From Vibrio injensis (GTDB taxonomy: Bacteria > Pseudomonadota > Gammaproteobacteria > Enterobacterales > Vibrionaceae): a stretch of 64,000 nt of DNA. The position numbers and the translations under genes were made by a program. The notes under the pieces were generated by a model. That model saw only the letters and a list, made by a program, of their open reading frames with translations. It did not search any database and was not told the origin of the DNA. Location of the stretch: positions 496,001 through 560,000 of the forward strand of contig NZ_BDJF01000016.1 of assembly GCF_001895205.1 (NCBI RefSeq), written 5' to 3'. Positions 1 to 12,216 of this stretch are shown here, in pieces. How positions within the stretch are numbered: position 1 is the stretch's first letter; every line of letters starts with the position of its first letter.

Positions 1-743
1 CCTCAGGGCTGGCGCTGAAAGGTAAAAAAACCGCGGTGATTGATTTTGATATCGGGCTGCGCAATCTCGATTTAATCATGGGGTGCGAACGACGAGTGGT
101 GTATGATTTTGTCAATGTTCTCAATGGCGAAGCCACTCTGAATCAGGCGCTGATCAAAGATAAACGCAATGAAAACTTATTTATTTTGCCAGCTTCACAA
201 ACGCGAGACAAAGACGCTCTGACCAAAGAAGGGGTACAGCGTATCCTCAATGAGCTTAATGAGATGGGGTTTGAGTTTATTATTTGTGACTCTCCTGCAG
301 GTATTGAGCAAGGCGCGTTAATGGCGCTCTATTATGCAGATGAAGCGATTGTCACGACGAACCCTGAAGTCTCTTCTGTACGTGATTCAGACCGTATTCT
401 CGGAATTTTAGATTCAAAATCACTGCGTGCCGAACAAGGTCTTCCGCCAGTTAAACAGCATTTACTATTAACACGTTATAACCCAACAAGGGTTAATCAA
501 GGCGAGATGCTCAGTGTTGAAGACGTTGAAGAAATTTTGCATATTCCGCTGCTGGGGGTTATCCCTGAGAGCCAAGCCGTATTGAACGCCTCAAACAAAG
601 GTGTCCCAGTGATTTTTGATGAGCAATCTGACGCAGGTCAAGCCTATGATGATACAGTCGAAAGACTGCTTGGCCAGCAAGTAGAGTTTCGTTTTCTTAC
701 TGAGCCGAAAAAAGGCATCTTTAAACGACTTTTTGGAGGCTAA
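1..743 (+). CDS. minD: Septum site-determining ATPase MinD (5' end outside window)
   Basis: MinD is the membrane-cycling ATPase that recruits the division inhibitor MinC to the poles and is released by MinE. The reading frame is open from base 3 to the stop, so the gene continues upstream of the window. Compared with the usual length of about 270 residues, roughly the first 23 residues, including the deviant Walker A motif, are missing from view. The visible part has the IDFDIGLRNLDLIMG block, the Walker B-like DSPAGIE motif and the C-terminal amphipathic membrane-targeting helix ending KKGIFKRLFGG. minE follows 6 bases later, the normal minCDE order. Identification is very safe. Confidence 0.97.
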   Translation, partial: SGLALKGKKTAVIDFDIGLRNLDLIMGCERRVVYDFVNVLNGEATLNQALIKDKRNENLFILPASQTRDKDALTKEGVQRILNELNEMGFEFIICDSPAGIEQGALMALYYADEAIVTTNPEVSSVRDSDRILGILDSKSLRAEQGLPPVKQHLLLTRYNPTRVNQGEMLSVEDVEEILHIPLLGVIPESQAVLNASNKGVPVIFDEQSDAGQAYDDTVERLLGQQVEFRFLTEPKKGIFKRLFGG

Positions 744-749
744 ATTAGT

Positions 750-1013
750 ATGTCTTTACTTGAGTTTTTCCGCCCACAGAAAAAAAACTCGGCTAGCTTG
801 GCTAAAGAGCGCTTACAAATTATTGTTGCCGAGCGCCGCAGCCAAAGCGATCCTGCGCCAACCTATTTACCACAACTTAAAGAAGACATTCTGAAAGTGA
901 TTGCTAAATACGTTGCGATTGATCCATCGATGGTTGAGCTTTCTTTTGAGCATAAAGATGACGACATTTCTGTTCTGGAGTTAAACGTAAAACTCCCTGA
1001 TGAAGAGAAGTAA
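750..1013 (+). CDS. minE: Cell division topological specificity factor MinE
   Basis: MinE stimulates MinD ATPase and drives pole-to-pole oscillation of MinCD. At 87 residues it has the normal family length. The N-terminal part (about residues 1-35) carries the membrane-binding and anti-MinCD helix, starting MSLLEFFRP. The rest is the dimerising topological specificity domain with the ILKVIAKYV stretch. It starts 6 bases after minD and is surely cotranscribed with it. A perfect 11-bp inverted repeat follows about 35 bases after the stop. Confidence 0.97.
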   Translation: MSLLEFFRPQKKNSASLAKERLQIIVAERRSQSDPAPTYLPQLKEDILKVIAKYVAIDPSMVELSFEHKDDDISVLELNVKLPDEEK

Positions 1014-1049
1014 GTCAGCGCACCAATACTGACGCAGCTTTATCAACAG

Positions 1050-1080
1050 GCCATCCCAACAGAGCAAAGGTTGGGATGGC
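1050..1080. terminator. Hairpin between convergent minE and rnd
   Basis: Perfect inverted repeat GCCATCCCAAC (1050-1060) and GTTGGGATGGC (1070-1080) with a 9-base loop. It sits between two convergent genes, so it probably ends or protects both transcripts. There is no clear T tract on either side, so intrinsic termination is not certain. Confidence 0.5.
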
Positions 1081-1113
1081 TACTGTCGACTGCCACTTAG
1101 TAGCTGATAAATG

Positions 1114-2232
1114 TTATCCGATCAGCTTATTGAGTCGCTCACCGAGTAAAGGTAAACGCCAATTTTGCATTAAGTCTGGTAGGTTATCTGGTGTTCGCTG
1201 CTGGTTCCAAACCCAGCTCACTAACTGATTTAACTGCTTTTTCGATGCTAAAAACTCGCTGGCTAAACCTGAGGTTTGCGATACTACCTTAACCTCATCT
1301 TTGAGTTTTTTGAATAGCTGCTTATAACCAGGGTAATCCATTAACGGCACGATCGCCGCAGGATAACTCTCTACAGGTGTCTGTTTCGCTTGTTTAACAA
1401 TCGTTGCTATCGCATCACTATGACGACGAATCACATGTGGGTCTATTCCCGCTTCTTCCATTCCCTTTGGCGAACTCAGTGCTAGATGGGCAATCGTCAG
1501 TAAATCATGCTCACGGATGACAAAATTTAAAGCTAAATCGCGTTTAACCGCTTGTTGATAACGCCAAGTGGCAAGCGGTTTTAAAATCGCTAACTCTTTA
1601 GGTTTGAGTTGCCAAGCCCCTTTGATCTCAAGGTAAGCTAATTGTGCATCAAACACTCGAGTCCGTTTTTCAACCTGCAGTTGTGACTCTTGTAAAACGG
1701 CATCCCACCAGCCAGCTTGCGTGACTTTATCGAGTAGCTGTTCATACATCGGCAGTAAATAAAAAACATCCGCGGCGGCATACTCTAGTTGTTTTTCAGA
1801 CAAAGGCCGCGCAAGCCAATCGGTGCGAGATTCACTTTTATCTAACTCAACATTGAGTAAATCATTCGCCAAAGCAGCAAAGCCGGTTGATAAGCCATAA
1901 CCAATAAAGGCCGCCATCAACTGAGTATCCACCATCGGAAATGGCACACAACCTAGACTGTTATGAAATACTTCCAGATCTTCCCCGCAGGCATGCAACA
2001 CTTTTAAGACAGAAACGTCTTGCAGCAGCTCAATAAATGGAGCCATATCCACCATCGCCAGCGGATCGATAAGTGACAGCGTCTCTCCATCAAATAGTTG
2101 GATTAAACCTAATTGCGGAAAGAACGTCCGGGTGCGGACGAATTCAGTATCAAGCATGACAACGTCTGCCTGACGAGCAAGTGCACACACTCGCTGTAAC
2201 TCATGCTGCTGATTAATAATTTGATAATTCAC
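1114..2232 (-). CDS. rnd: Ribonuclease D
   Basis: RNase D is a 3'-5' exoribonuclease of the DEDDy family that trims tRNA precursors and other stable RNAs. The 372 residues match the usual length. Exo I is D28-T-E30 in MLDTEFVRTRTFFPQLGL, Exo II is D85 in HACGEDLEVFHN, and Exo III is Y151 and D155 in YAAADVFYLLP. An HRDC domain for RNA binding fills about residues 210-290. It lies downstream of fadD on the same strand, but a terminator at 2275-2303 separates them, so rnd probably has its own promoter. The start MNYQ agrees with the family. Confidence 0.96.
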   Translation of the reverse strand: MNYQIINQQHELQRVCALARQADVVMLDTEFVRTRTFFPQLGLIQLFDGETLSLIDPLAMVDMAPFIELLQDVSVLKVLHACGEDLEVFHNSLGCVPFPMVDTQLMAAFIGYGLSTGFAALANDLLNVELDKSESRTDWLARPLSEKQLEYAAADVFYLLPMYEQLLDKVTQAGWWDAVLQESQLQVEKRTRVFDAQLAYLEIKGAWQLKPKELAILKPLATWRYQQAVKRDLALNFVIREHDLLTIAHLALSSPKGMEEAGIDPHVIRRHSDAIATIVKQAKQTPVESYPAAIVPLMDYPGYKQLFKKLKDEVKVVSQTSGLASEFLASKKQLNQLVSWVWNQQRTPDNLPDLMQNWRLPLLGERLNKLIG

Positions 2233-2274
2233 AAATGGCTCACTCTGCCTGTGTTGATTTGGGGGCGCTAAGAT

Positions 2275-2303
2275 AAAAAAATGCCGACGAGAATGGTCGG
2301 CAT
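2275..2303 (-). terminator. Rho-independent terminator of fadD
   Basis: Read on the minus strand: an 8-bp stem (ATGCCGAC / GTCGGCAT, 2281-2288 with 2296-2303) followed by at least six T. It lies just after the fadD stop. Confidence 0.85.
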
Positions 2304-2329
2304 TGTAACATTAAAACGCTATTGCGCAC

Positions 2330-4027
2330 TTAAGCACATTTCGACTTTTCTGCCAGTTGCGCATCGTTTTCTTCACGCAGTACGCGACGTAAAATCTTAC
2401 CAACGTTAGTCTTAGGCAGCTCTTCTCTGAACTCAATCAGTTTAGGAATTTTATAACCCGTCAAGTGCTTACGACAGTGAGTAATAATTTCTTCTTTCGT
2501 TAAACTTGGGTCGCGTTTAACCACATAAATTTTAACGACTTCACCAGACACTTCATGCGCTTGACCAATCGCCGCCACTTCTAGCACTTTGCCATGCAGT
2601 GCAACAACATCTTCTATTTCATTCGGGTAGACGTTAAATCCAGACACAAGAATCATGTCTTTTTTACGGTCAACGATGTAGATCATACCCTCTTCATCAA
2701 AGCGCACAATATCCCCTGTCGACAACCAACCATCTTCATTAATCACTTCTTTGGTGGCTTCAGGTCGCTGCCAATAGCCTTGCATTACCTGTGGGCCACG
2801 TACTTGAAGTTCGCCGGTTTGATCATTGGCCACGACGTTCCCTTCATCATCAACCATACGAACTTCAGTCGAAGGCACGGGTAAACCAATCGCGCCAGAG
2901 TAATCGGACAAGTCATAAGGGTTACCGGTGACCAAAGGTGAACATTCCGTTAAACCATAACCTTCGAGTAAATGGATACCGGTGATCTTTTTCCATTTTT
3001 CAGCCACTGCGCGTTGTACGGCCATACCACCGCCAACCGACAATTGGAGATGACTAAAATCCAGTTCATGAAAATCTTCATTATTCACTAACGCATTAAA
3101 CAGCGTATTCACACCAGTAATCGCCGTGAATGGATATTTTTGAAGTTCTTTGATAAAGCCGGGGATGTCGCGAGGATTGGTGATCAGTAGATTACGCCCC
3201 CCCATTTCGATAAACAGTAGACAGTTTACCGTGAGTGCAAACACGTGATAAAGCGGCAATGCCGTTACCACCAATTCACGTCCTTCACGTAAAACCGGAC
3301 CATATGCACCCTTGGCTTGCAATACGTTAGCGACCATGTTGCGATGAGTCAAAATCGCACCTTTCGCTACCCCCGTTGTCCCACCGGTATACTGTAGAAA
3401 CGCAATGTCTTCACCGGACATAAAAGGCTTAACGTATTGTAAACGACGCCCCTTATGCAATGCCTTACGCATTGATATGGCGCCCGGTAAATCATATTTA
3501 GGAACCATACCTTTGACATACTTGACCACAAAATCAACCAAGGTCCCTTTAGCGCGAGGTAACATTTGCCCAAGACTGGTCAAGATGACATGCTTAACTT
3601 GAGTGTTCGCGACAATTTGCTCTAAAGTATTCGCAAAATTGGAGACGATTACGATCGCACGAGCATCGGCATCATTTAATTGATGTTCTAATTCACGTGG
3701 GGTGTATAGAGGGTTGACGTTAACCGCGATCATTCCTGCTCGTAATACGCCAAATAGAGCGACGGGATATTGCAATAGATTCGGCATCATCAACGCTACT
3801 CTATCGCCCTTTTTCAGCTTTAATTCATTTTGTAAATAAGCAGCAAATGCTCGACTGCGCTCTTCCAACTTACGAAAAGTCATTACCGACCCCATATTCA
3901 TGAATGCGGGTTGGTCAGCGTATTTATGGACAGATTGTTCGAACATTTCGACCAATGATAAATATTGATCGGGATTAATCATTTCTGGTACGTCAGTGGG
4001 ATAACGTGAGAGCCAAGGTTTATCCAC
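2330..4027 (-). CDS. fadD: Long-chain fatty acid--CoA ligase FadD
   Basis: FadD activates imported long-chain fatty acids to acyl-CoA through an acyl-AMP intermediate at the inner membrane, feeding beta-oxidation. The 565 residues match the family (about 560). Adenylate-forming signatures are visible: the P-loop [11 protein letters not shown] at about residue 213, GYGLTECSP at about 360, and the fatty-acyl-CoA synthetase motif around DGWLSTGD and VDRKKDMI at about 430-455. The start is a GTG with a clear GAGGAG ribosome site 8 bases upstream. I found no convincing FadR palindrome just upstream, unlike fadH in this window. Its 3' end has an intrinsic terminator. Confidence 0.96.
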   Translation of the reverse strand: MDKPWLSRYPTDVPEMINPDQYLSLVEMFEQSVHKYADQPAFMNMGSVMTFRKLEERSRAFAAYLQNELKLKKGDRVALMMPNLLQYPVALFGVLRAGMIAVNVNPLYTPRELEHQLNDADARAIVIVSNFANTLEQIVANTQVKHVILTSLGQMLPRAKGTLVDFVVKYVKGMVPKYDLPGAISMRKALHKGRRLQYVKPFMSGEDIAFLQYTGGTTGVAKGAILTHRNMVANVLQAKGAYGPVLREGRELVVTALPLYHVFALTVNCLLFIEMGGRNLLITNPRDIPGFIKELQKYPFTAITGVNTLFNALVNNEDFHELDFSHLQLSVGGGMAVQRAVAEKWKKITGIHLLEGYGLTECSPLVTGNPYDLSDYSGAIGLPVPSTEVRMVDDEGNVVANDQTGELQVRGPQVMQGYWQRPEATKEVINEDGWLSTGDIVRFDEEGMIYIVDRKKDMILVSGFNVYPNEIEDVVALHGKVLEVAAIGQAHEVSGEVVKIYVVKRDPSLTKEEIITHCRKHLTGYKIPKLIEFREELPKTNVGKILRRVLREENDAQLAEKSKCA

Positions 4028-4137
4028 AGTAATACTCCTCGTAATAGGCTGGCATAATCAAGATTATCTTTGTTATAAAAATGATCACTATTACAGCACA
4101 GCCAGAGCGCTTGAGCACGAAAGACTCAAACACTTGT

Positions 4138-4995
4138 TTAAATTTTGTTAACTAAGCCAAGAATTAGTTCTGCGACCTGTAAAGGTTGTTGAAGATGACA
4201 ATGATGTCCACCAGCAATAAGTGATGATTGACCATGCAGCCCACTATAATGAGTTAGATCTGTTTGCAATGAAGCAAATCCTTGATCTCCTAAAATAACA
4301 TGATGTGGACAAACAATATTATCCATCACCGCTTGAGCGTGCTGCAAAGTTTGGCGATACAATGAATCGCACAGTAACTTATTATCATGACGCCACCGCC
4401 ACTGAGCTCCCACTTGATGAAGACCTCGTCTCACCACTGGTTCAATCAATTCATCAGGCAGTTGATTCACCCGAGCACGATGCTCAATCGCCTCCTCGAC
4501 GCTAGAGTAAGAACGAGTTGGCTTACGCCTTATTCGTTGTCGACTCAACACCCCTTTCCGTAATCGTTGGACACTATCCACCGCATCTTCCGTTAAGGGT
4601 AAAAAACCTTCAATTTGCACTAATCCTGCGACTTGTTCAGGAAAGGCGGCACTATAGCAACTTGCGATTAAAGCACCAAGTGAATGCCCCACTAGCACCA
4701 GTCTGTTTGGCGAAAGATTGTGCAATACTTGATAAACATCATCGATATAATCATGAAAGGAATAATAATTCGCCGCAGGTTTATGGCTTGATAAACCATG
4801 CCCGGGCAAATCAATAGTACAAAAATGCCCTTCAGGGGCAAGTTGCTGGAGTAATGAAATAACCGGAATAAAGCTGGCGGCATTGTCTAACCAGCCATGT
4901 AAAAAAAGGACACTGTAGTCAGATTGCCGTACATCACCTACCGTTAACCCAGCAATCTCACCATAAGCAATAGTAAAAGTTTCGCTGCGGAGCAT
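4138..4995 (-). CDS. Alpha/beta-hydrolase of unknown substrate
   Basis: This is an alpha/beta-hydrolase fold protein of 285 residues. The oxyanion-hole motif is FLHGW (31-35), the nucleophile elbow is GHSLG with Ser105, and a late His in the GGHHCHLQQP segment is the likely catalytic histidine. There is no signal peptide, so it is cytoplasmic. The start is taken as the ATG that overlaps the TGA of slp by one base (TGATG), which implies translational coupling. A GTG one codon upstream is possible. Vibrio genomes I recall keep this gene between slp and fadD. The substrate cannot be read from the sequence. Confidence 0.85.
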   Translation of the reverse strand: MLRSETFTIAYGEIAGLTVGDVRQSDYSVLFLHGWLDNAASFIPVISLLQQLAPEGHFCTIDLPGHGLSSHKPAANYYSFHDYIDDVYQVLHNLSPNRLVLVGHSLGALIASCYSAAFPEQVAGLVQIEGFLPLTEDAVDSVQRLRKGVLSRQRIRRKPTRSYSSVEEAIEHRARVNQLPDELIEPVVRRGLHQVGAQWRWRHDNKLLCDSLYRQTLQHAQAVMDNIVCPHHVILGDQGFASLQTDLTHYSGLHGQSSLIAGGHHCHLQQPLQVAELILGLVNKI

Positions 4996-5552
4996 CACTT
5001 CACTTCTTGAATCACTCGGCCACTACGCGGAAAGTCCTCAACGTGACGGCAATAGAAACTCCGACATGGGAAAACATAAGGCGTAATGTCATCAATAATG
5101 ACTCGCTCTTCTACTCGCCATAAATGTGAACCACGTACCTTCATCACCGGGAACGTATACTCAAATTCGCCAACGGTACCCATTTCTGGTTGAGTGGTAG
5201 TGCCAATAAAAGTCACTAATCGACCTTGACCATAAGCAATCGGGTCGACAAAACCATCAATATAGCCAATAAAACGACCTTGAGGCTCATCCGTTAGTAG
5301 CGGCTTACCAGCCTTATCTATCGGTAAATTGACCACTTCAATACGGGTTCTATCGACCAAATTTGTTACCTGAGCGATAACGCCGCCTAAACGTACCTCA
5401 TTAACGGTATCGCTGGGTTGAGTCAACCACTGTTGGTAATCAGTAATCAGCGCATCGTTGTCCGTCGCTAAGGTCGGTGGTAGCGACGAGCAAGCCGTCA
5501 ATAAACTAAGTAGAGCGCAAGCAGGTAAGAATAACCAACGGTTGGATAACAT
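4995..5552 (-). CDS. slp: Slp-family outer membrane lipoprotein
   Basis: A 185-residue lipoprotein related to the starvation-inducible Slp of Escherichia coli. The N terminus is a signal peptide ending in the lipobox LTAC with lipidated Cys21. There is no Asp at +2, so outer-membrane sorting is expected. The body matches Slp in the RLGGVIAQV stretch and in the region describing a GRFIGYIDGFVDP strand pair. AAGGGG sits upstream of the ATG. It is translationally coupled to the downstream hydrolase. Function in the family is poorly known; a role in envelope stability under stress has been suggested. Confidence 0.85.
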   Translation of the reverse strand: MLSNRWLFLPACALLSLLTACSSLPPTLATDNDALITDYQQWLTQPSDTVNEVRLGGVIAQVTNLVDRTRIEVVNLPIDKAGKPLLTDEPQGRFIGYIDGFVDPIAYGQGRLVTFIGTTTQPEMGTVGEFEYTFPVMKVRGSHLWRVEERVIIDDITPYVFPCRSFYCRHVEDFPRSGRVIQEVK

Positions 5553-5566
5553 AAAAAGCCCCTTAA

Positions 5567-5875
5567 TTAGATATACAGATCGACACCGAGCATTTGTGTA
5601 AGTTCCTCTTTCTTAGCATGATTCATAATATCTAAATATTCTTCCATTGCCTTACGCGCTCGACCTTCGGGTAAATCATAATGCAGTTGCGCGCGGTGAA
5701 TATCTGCCGAATCCATTTGGCGTATTGAATGAGCAACCGCCTCGGCGACTTTGCTGGTTGAAGCCGCCGAAGATGAAGAATGAGAGACTTGGTTTTTCTT
5801 CGCTTTTGACGCCCGTTGAGTATTAGTAATTCGTCCTGGCGGCAAGCCATTGATTGAACCATTAATCGCTACCAT
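5567..5875 (-). CDS. Conserved Vibrio protein of unknown function (102 aa)
   Basis: I do not recognise a named family with certainty. The 102-residue protein starts MVAINGSINGLPPGR, has a low-complexity Ser/Ala/Lys stretch at about 24-45 (KAKKNQVSHSSSSAAST), then a helical C-terminal half rich in Glu, Lys and Leu. This layout is reminiscent of FlgM-like small helical proteins, but that is only a resemblance. The start is well supported by AAGGAG 6 bases upstream. It lies 14 bases before slp and 89 bases after tsaB on the same strand, so it may be in one transcription unit with them. Confidence 0.7.
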   Translation of the reverse strand: MVAINGSINGLPPGRITNTQRASKAKKNQVSHSSSSAASTSKVAEAVAHSIRQMDSADIHRAQLHYDLPEGRARKAMEEYLDIMNHAKKEELTQMLGVDLYI

Positions 5876-5964
5876 AATACTCCTTATCTACCTGTACGGG
5901 CCAAAGAAGAAACCGATCTTTCCTGAGACACTTAAACCGACTTTATCTTAATAAAGCATAGTGG

Positions 5965-6675
5965 TTATTCTCGTCCTGGCAGTTTTTTCCACGCGACTGT
6001 ATCTCTTAAATAACAAGGCGTGGCTTGCTCTACAGGGACATACTGGCCTTTTTTCCATGCCTGTTGTGCCAATACCACCATATCTTGCGCTTGAGGATAC
6101 AACACCTCGCTTTGTGCTGTACGCAATGGCAAAGTCGCGAGGGTTTCGGCATAAGCTTGCCAACCGGTTCCCGTCATCGTCCAACAATCCTTATCCTCTG
6201 CTTGAGCCGCAAGATGATCAAGTAGCCGAGAGGGAGCAATCACACACTCAGCGTCAAGTTCAGACCAACTGCCGTCGGCTTGGCGAACAAAACGCCCCCA
6301 GTAAACCTCACTCATTCGTGCATCAATGGCACAAGCGGCGTGAGTCGCGCCCTGCTCTCGGTAAGCGGCTTGTGCCATCGCAGCTAAAGTCGAAATACCG
6401 ATCATCGGTACATCAGCACCAAAGGCTAAACCTTGTGCAATTCCGATACCAATCCGGACTCCGGTGAAACTCCCAGGGCCACGGCCAAACGCCAGTGCAT
6501 CTAACTCTTGCAATGTGATGCCCGCTTCTTTAAGCACTTCATCGACCATCGGTAGAATTTTTTTGGTGTGATCTCGTGGCGCCACTTCACTACGTGAGTA
6601 AAGTTTATCACCGACCATCAAAGCAACCGAGCACGCCTCGGTTGCGGTATCTAAAGCAAGAATGGTTGCACTCAT
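5965..6675 (-). CDS. tsaB: tRNA threonylcarbamoyladenosine biosynthesis protein TsaB
   Basis: TsaB is the non-catalytic partner of TsaD in the complex that installs t6A at position 37 of ANN-decoding tRNAs. The 236 residues match the family. The ASKHA-fold phosphate loop is at the N terminus ([15 protein letters not shown]), followed by the conserved [13 protein letters not shown] stretch (about residues 64-77) that lines the TsaD interface. It starts 8 bases after the yoaA stop, the usual arrangement in Vibrio, so the two are probably cotranscribed. Confidence 0.95.
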   Translation of the reverse strand: MSATILALDTATEACSVALMVGDKLYSRSEVAPRDHTKKILPMVDEVLKEAGITLQELDALAFGRGPGSFTGVRIGIGIAQGLAFGADVPMIGISTLAAMAQAAYREQGATHAACAIDARMSEVYWGRFVRQADGSWSELDAECVIAPSRLLDHLAAQAEDKDCWTMTGTGWQAYAETLATLPLRTAQSEVLYPQAQDMVVLAQQAWKKGQYVPVEQATPCYLRDTVAWKKLPGRE

Positions 6676-6683
6676 GAATATCT

Positions 6684-8612
6684 CTAATTAGTGTTTGTTA
6701 CAGAAAGAGATTGCAGAAAGTCTTTTACCACCGTCAAATCACGTGTTCGTGGTATCGGAGGCAAACTAGCTAAAAATACGCCGCCATAATCACGGGTAAC
6801 TAAACGATTATCACAGATAATCAATACGCCTTTGTCTTTCTGATCTCGAATGAGTCGTCCTACTCCCTGTTTAAGAGTAATGACAGCATCAGGTAATTGG
6901 ACCTGAGCAAAAGGATCGCCACCGCGTAAACGACAGTCCTCAATTCGCGCCTTTAATAGCGGATCATCTGGAGAAGTAAACGGCAGTTTATCAATAATAA
7001 CACAGCTTAGGGTATCGCCTCTAACATCAATCCCTTCCCAAAAAGCCCCTGTCGCGACTAAGAGCGCATTACCAAGCTCCATAAATTGCGCCAGCGTTTT
7101 TTGCTTACTGGTTTCCCCTTGCAACAGTACCGGAAGGCTCAAATGCTCACGAAATCGCTCACCCAACTCGCGCATCATAGTATGTGAGGTACACAAAAAA
7201 AAGCAGCGTCCTTGGTTTTGTTCAATTACCGGGGCGAGCATTTCAACCAACTTATCCGCTAACCCTGCACTATTGGGTTCTGGCAAGTAACGGGGGACGC
7301 ACAGTTTCGCTTGCTGTTGATAATCAAAAGGGCTCGGTAAGGAAAATTGCTCACTGGGTTTTAGCCCCAAACGCTGGGTGAAGTGTGCAAAATCTTCATT
7401 TACGGCTAACGTTGCCGAAGTGAAAATCCACGCACCGGATTTAAGATTAATTTGCTCTTGAAACTTATCAGCAATAGATAATGGCGTAATGTGTAAACTA
7501 AAATGCCGCGGCGTGGTATCAAACCAATAAGAGTATCCAGTAATCGAAACATCACAGACCCGAACAATACGTGCTTTTAAGGTATTCGCGCGCTCAAAAG
7601 CGGTATCAAGCAACTGACTTCGACCTAGGGCGAGTTTTAACACGTCGATAGCAAAGGTTAAACTCTCTTCTAATCGCTCCACTTGCTGAGCAATACTGGG
7701 CACCGCCAGCGCGTCTCGCCAATTGCCGCGAAAACCAGAGTCCCCCAATAGTACGCGCAAATCCATCGCCGTTTGCTGGAGTTTATCGCCAACTTTTTGC
7801 AGTTGGCGCATATCTTTTGCTTCAGTACGATAGCCAATTTCAATATCTTTGGCTAAGTCTTGGATCTGCCGGCTTGACACAGATTGGCCAAAATATTGAC
7901 TCGCAATATCAGGTAACTGGTGCGCTTCATCAAAAATAAACACCTCAGCTTCTGGAATTAGCTCACCAAATCCGGTCTCTTTGATGGCCAAATCCGCTAG
8001 GAAAAGATGATGATTAACGACTACGATATCGGCGTCCATAGCCTTACGTCGCGCTTTTGAGACAAAGCAATCTTGATAACTTAAACACTCTTTGCCTAAA
8101 CAGTTATCGTTGGTCGAAGTAATGGTCGGGATGATCATGCTATCTTCCGCCAACTCATCACACTCACCGAGATCGCCGCTTTTGGTCGATGATGACCAAC
8201 TGCGTACTTTAACCAATTGGGTTAATAATGTTGGATCGCTTTGCGCATGATGGCTTTCAACCATTTGTCGGCTCAGCCTATCTAAACAGAGATAGTTAGC
8301 ACGCCCCTTCAAAAGCGCCACTTTGCCATAAAACCCCAACGCATTGACCATTAAAGGTAAATCTCGATGAAATAGCTGCTCTTGTAAGTTTTTTGATCCC
8401 GTACTGATGATGACTTTTTTGCCACTCAGTAATGCAGGAACCAAATAAGCAAACGTTTTACCCGTTCCCGTACCTGCTTCAACCACTAATTGTGATTGAT
8501 TCTCTATCGCTTTAGCAACGGCCAACGCCATATCAACTTGAGCTTGACGCCCCTGAAAACCAGGAATGGCTTTGCCCAAAGCCCCATGTTGAGAAAAGGT
8601 TTTAGCGATCAT
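6684..8612 (-). CDS. yoaA: DinG-family ATP-dependent helicase YoaA
   Basis: An XPD/DinG-type superfamily 2 helicase of 642 residues, the normal YoaA length. Walker A is EAGTGTGKT (45-53). An iron-sulfur insertion has cysteines around YLCLDRL, LGECDEL and [14 protein letters not shown]. The DEAH box is in [11 protein letters not shown], and a C-terminal helicase motif lies near [15 protein letters not shown]. In E. coli YoaA works with the polymerase III chi subunit in replication-fork repair. The leader between the preceding 67-aa gene and yoaA contains a perfect 9-bp inverted repeat (8665-8673 with 8685-8693) that may end the upstream transcript or fold in the yoaA leader. No clear ribosome site precedes the ATG. 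Confidence 0.93.
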   Translation of the reverse strand: MIAKTFSQHGALGKAIPGFQGRQAQVDMALAVAKAIENQSQLVVEAGTGTGKTFAYLVPALLSGKKVIISTGSKNLQEQLFHRDLPLMVNALGFYGKVALLKGRANYLCLDRLSRQMVESHHAQSDPTLLTQLVKVRSWSSSTKSGDLGECDELAEDSMIIPTITSTNDNCLGKECLSYQDCFVSKARRKAMDADIVVVNHHLFLADLAIKETGFGELIPEAEVFIFDEAHQLPDIASQYFGQSVSSRQIQDLAKDIEIGYRTEAKDMRQLQKVGDKLQQTAMDLRVLLGDSGFRGNWRDALAVPSIAQQVERLEESLTFAIDVLKLALGRSQLLDTAFERANTLKARIVRVCDVSITGYSYWFDTTPRHFSLHITPLSIADKFQEQINLKSGAWIFTSATLAVNEDFAHFTQRLGLKPSEQFSLPSPFDYQQQAKLCVPRYLPEPNSAGLADKLVEMLAPVIEQNQGRCFFLCTSHTMMRELGERFREHLSLPVLLQGETSKQKTLAQFMELGNALLVATGAFWEGIDVRGDTLSCVIIDKLPFTSPDDPLLKARIEDCRLRGGDPFAQVQLPDAVITLKQGVGRLIRDQKDKGVLIICDNRLVTRDYGGVFLASLPPIPRTRDLTVVKDFLQSLSVTNTN

Positions 8613-8714
8613 GACAGCAATAATGACGGTGAGGAATGGAGCGATTATGGCAGGTTTGTTACGACAGCGCGAATCGAAATCCGCTTCGCGCTGAGAGGAT
8701 AACTAAAAAACGTT

Positions 8715-8918
8715 TTATTTGCGATTGAGATAACGCGCTAGCCAAGGAGGAGCGTCGTAACCATTACTGGCTGTCGGCATCATGGCTTTTGCGGCATCCA
8801 CTGGGGAAGCTTTACTTTCCCACATCGCATCCAATAGTGCTTCATCAATTGGATTTTCACCCATCAGAGCATGCACACGCTCTACATATAATTTACGTGC
8901 AAGTAGTTCTTTGTCCAT
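8715..8918 (-). CDS. Small conserved protein, unknown function (67 aa)
   Basis: A 67-residue soluble protein starting MDKELLARKLYVERVHALMG and ending PPWLARYLNRK. It is rich in helix formers with no signal or membrane segment. The start is the ATG with AAGGTGG a few bases upstream; an in-frame GTG three codons earlier is less likely. It is divergent from purU and upstream of yoaA on the same strand. I recognise it only as a short Vibrio protein found at this locus and cannot assign a role. Confidence 0.7.
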   Translation of the reverse strand: MDKELLARKLYVERVHALMGENPIDEALLDAMWESKASPVDAAKAMMPTASNGYDAPPWLARYLNRK

Positions 8919-9103
8919 ACACACCACCTTAAATGGTACTCAGCAAAAGACTGAAAGAGGAAGCCGCTTGGATCTAGCCGTGATAGTTGTTGAATCCTTA
9001 TTAATAATAGATTAATTATAGTCGCTACAGTGTGGTCTGCATCACCGTTCTTGCAGCCTTGATTTATTTTACAGACCGAGAAAAATACTCACGGAAGTTA
9101 TCA

Positions 9104-9937
9104 ATGGAAAAAAAAACCCTCCTGACGCATTGCAGTGATGCCCCAGGATTGATCTCAAAAATCACTAATATTTGTTATAAACATCAACTTAACATCATTC
9201 ATAACAATGAATTTGTCGATAATACCAGCGGTCATTTTTTTATGCGCACCGAGTTAGAAGGGTATTTTAATGACACCACATTTCTCGCCGATCTTGATCA
9301 AGCTCTACCACCGGGTACCAAACGCAAACTGATAGGTTCGGCTCGTAAGCGCATCATTATTATGGTGACCAAAGAAGCACATTGTCTTGGCGATATTTTA
9401 ATGAAGACTTACGATGGTAGCTTAGAGGTGGACATCGCGGCTGTGGTCGGCAATTACGATACTCTGCAAGGCCTGACTGAAAAATTTGATATTCCTTATC
9501 ATTATGTCTCTCACGAAGGACTTAATCGCCAAGAGCATGAACAGAAGATCCTCGACGTCATTGAGCCTTACTACGTCGATTTTGTTGTGTTAGCCAAATA
9601 TATGCGGGTACTCACGCCCGGTTTTGTGGAAAAATTCCATCATAAAATCATCAATATTCATCATAGTTTTTTACCGGCTTTCATCGGTGCAAAACCTTAT
9701 CAACAAGCTTACGAGCGTGGCGTTAAAATCATTGGCGCAACCGCACACTTTGTCACTAACGATCTCGATGAAGGGCCAATCATTAAACAAGATGTGATTC
9801 CGGTTGATCATACCTTTAGTGCACAAGACATGGCTCAAGCGGGTCGTGACGTGGAGAAGAATGTACTCAGCAAAGCCATCAACAAAGTGATTAATGATCA
9901 CGTGTTTGTTTATGGTAATAAAACTGTGATTTTATAG
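9104..9937 (+). CDS. purU: Formyltetrahydrofolate deformylase PurU
   Basis: PurU hydrolyses 10-formyl-tetrahydrofolate to formate and tetrahydrofolate, supplying formate for PurT and balancing one-carbon pools. The N-terminal ACT domain (about residues 1-80, beginning KTLLTHCSDAPGLISKIT) senses Met/Gly in the family. The formyltransferase-type catalytic domain follows, with Asn-His of NIHHSFLPAF and the Asp of DLDEGPIIKQD as catalytic residues. The chosen ATG gives 277 residues, close to the usual 280, and has CGGAAG upstream; an earlier in-frame start would add a non-homologous leader. Confidence 0.95.
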   Translation: MEKKTLLTHCSDAPGLISKITNICYKHQLNIIHNNEFVDNTSGHFFMRTELEGYFNDTTFLADLDQALPPGTKRKLIGSARKRIIIMVTKEAHCLGDILMKTYDGSLEVDIAAVVGNYDTLQGLTEKFDIPYHYVSHEGLNRQEHEQKILDVIEPYYVDFVVLAKYMRVLTPGFVEKFHHKIINIHHSFLPAFIGAKPYQQAYERGVKIIGATAHFVTNDLDEGPIIKQDVIPVDHTFSAQDMAQAGRDVEKNVLSKAINKVINDHVFVYGNKTVIL

Positions 9938-9975
9938 TCGCCCAGACCAAATCGCGACGCTTCAGATAGATAAAC

Positions 9976-10005
9976 TAAGGGGCCTTATCAGCCCCTTATG
10001 TTTTT
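9976..10005 (+). terminator. Terminator of purU
   Basis: Stem TAAGGGGC (9976-9983) with GCCCCTTA (9991-9998), 7-base loop, then a T-rich tail on the plus strand. It separates the convergent purU and fadH genes. Confidence 0.85.
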
Positions 10006-10029
10006 ATATTCTAATGATTAATGGCGCAC

Positions 10030-12051
<2,022 letters not shown>

Positions 12052-12060
12052 TTATCTTTA

Positions 12061-12071
12061 TGGTCGGACCA
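12061..12071. promoter_or_regulatory. FadR-like operator upstream of fadH
   Basis: The palindrome TGGTCGGACCA equals the core of the known FadR operator (TGGTNNGACCA) and is followed by GAAT. It lies 28 bases upstream of the fadH start codon, where a bound repressor would cover the promoter. FadR releases DNA when it binds long-chain acyl-CoA. Assignment is by motif only. Confidence 0.7.
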
Positions 12072-12216
12072 GAATAATCCTGCCCATAATAAAAATCAAA
12101 CAAGTGTTTACATTTTTATAACACCGATCAATCTTGCTGTTGTTTGACCTTATGAGATCACGTAGGATGATAGGAATAATTATCGACACGCCGTCCTGCA
12201 TTGCATCGGAGATACA

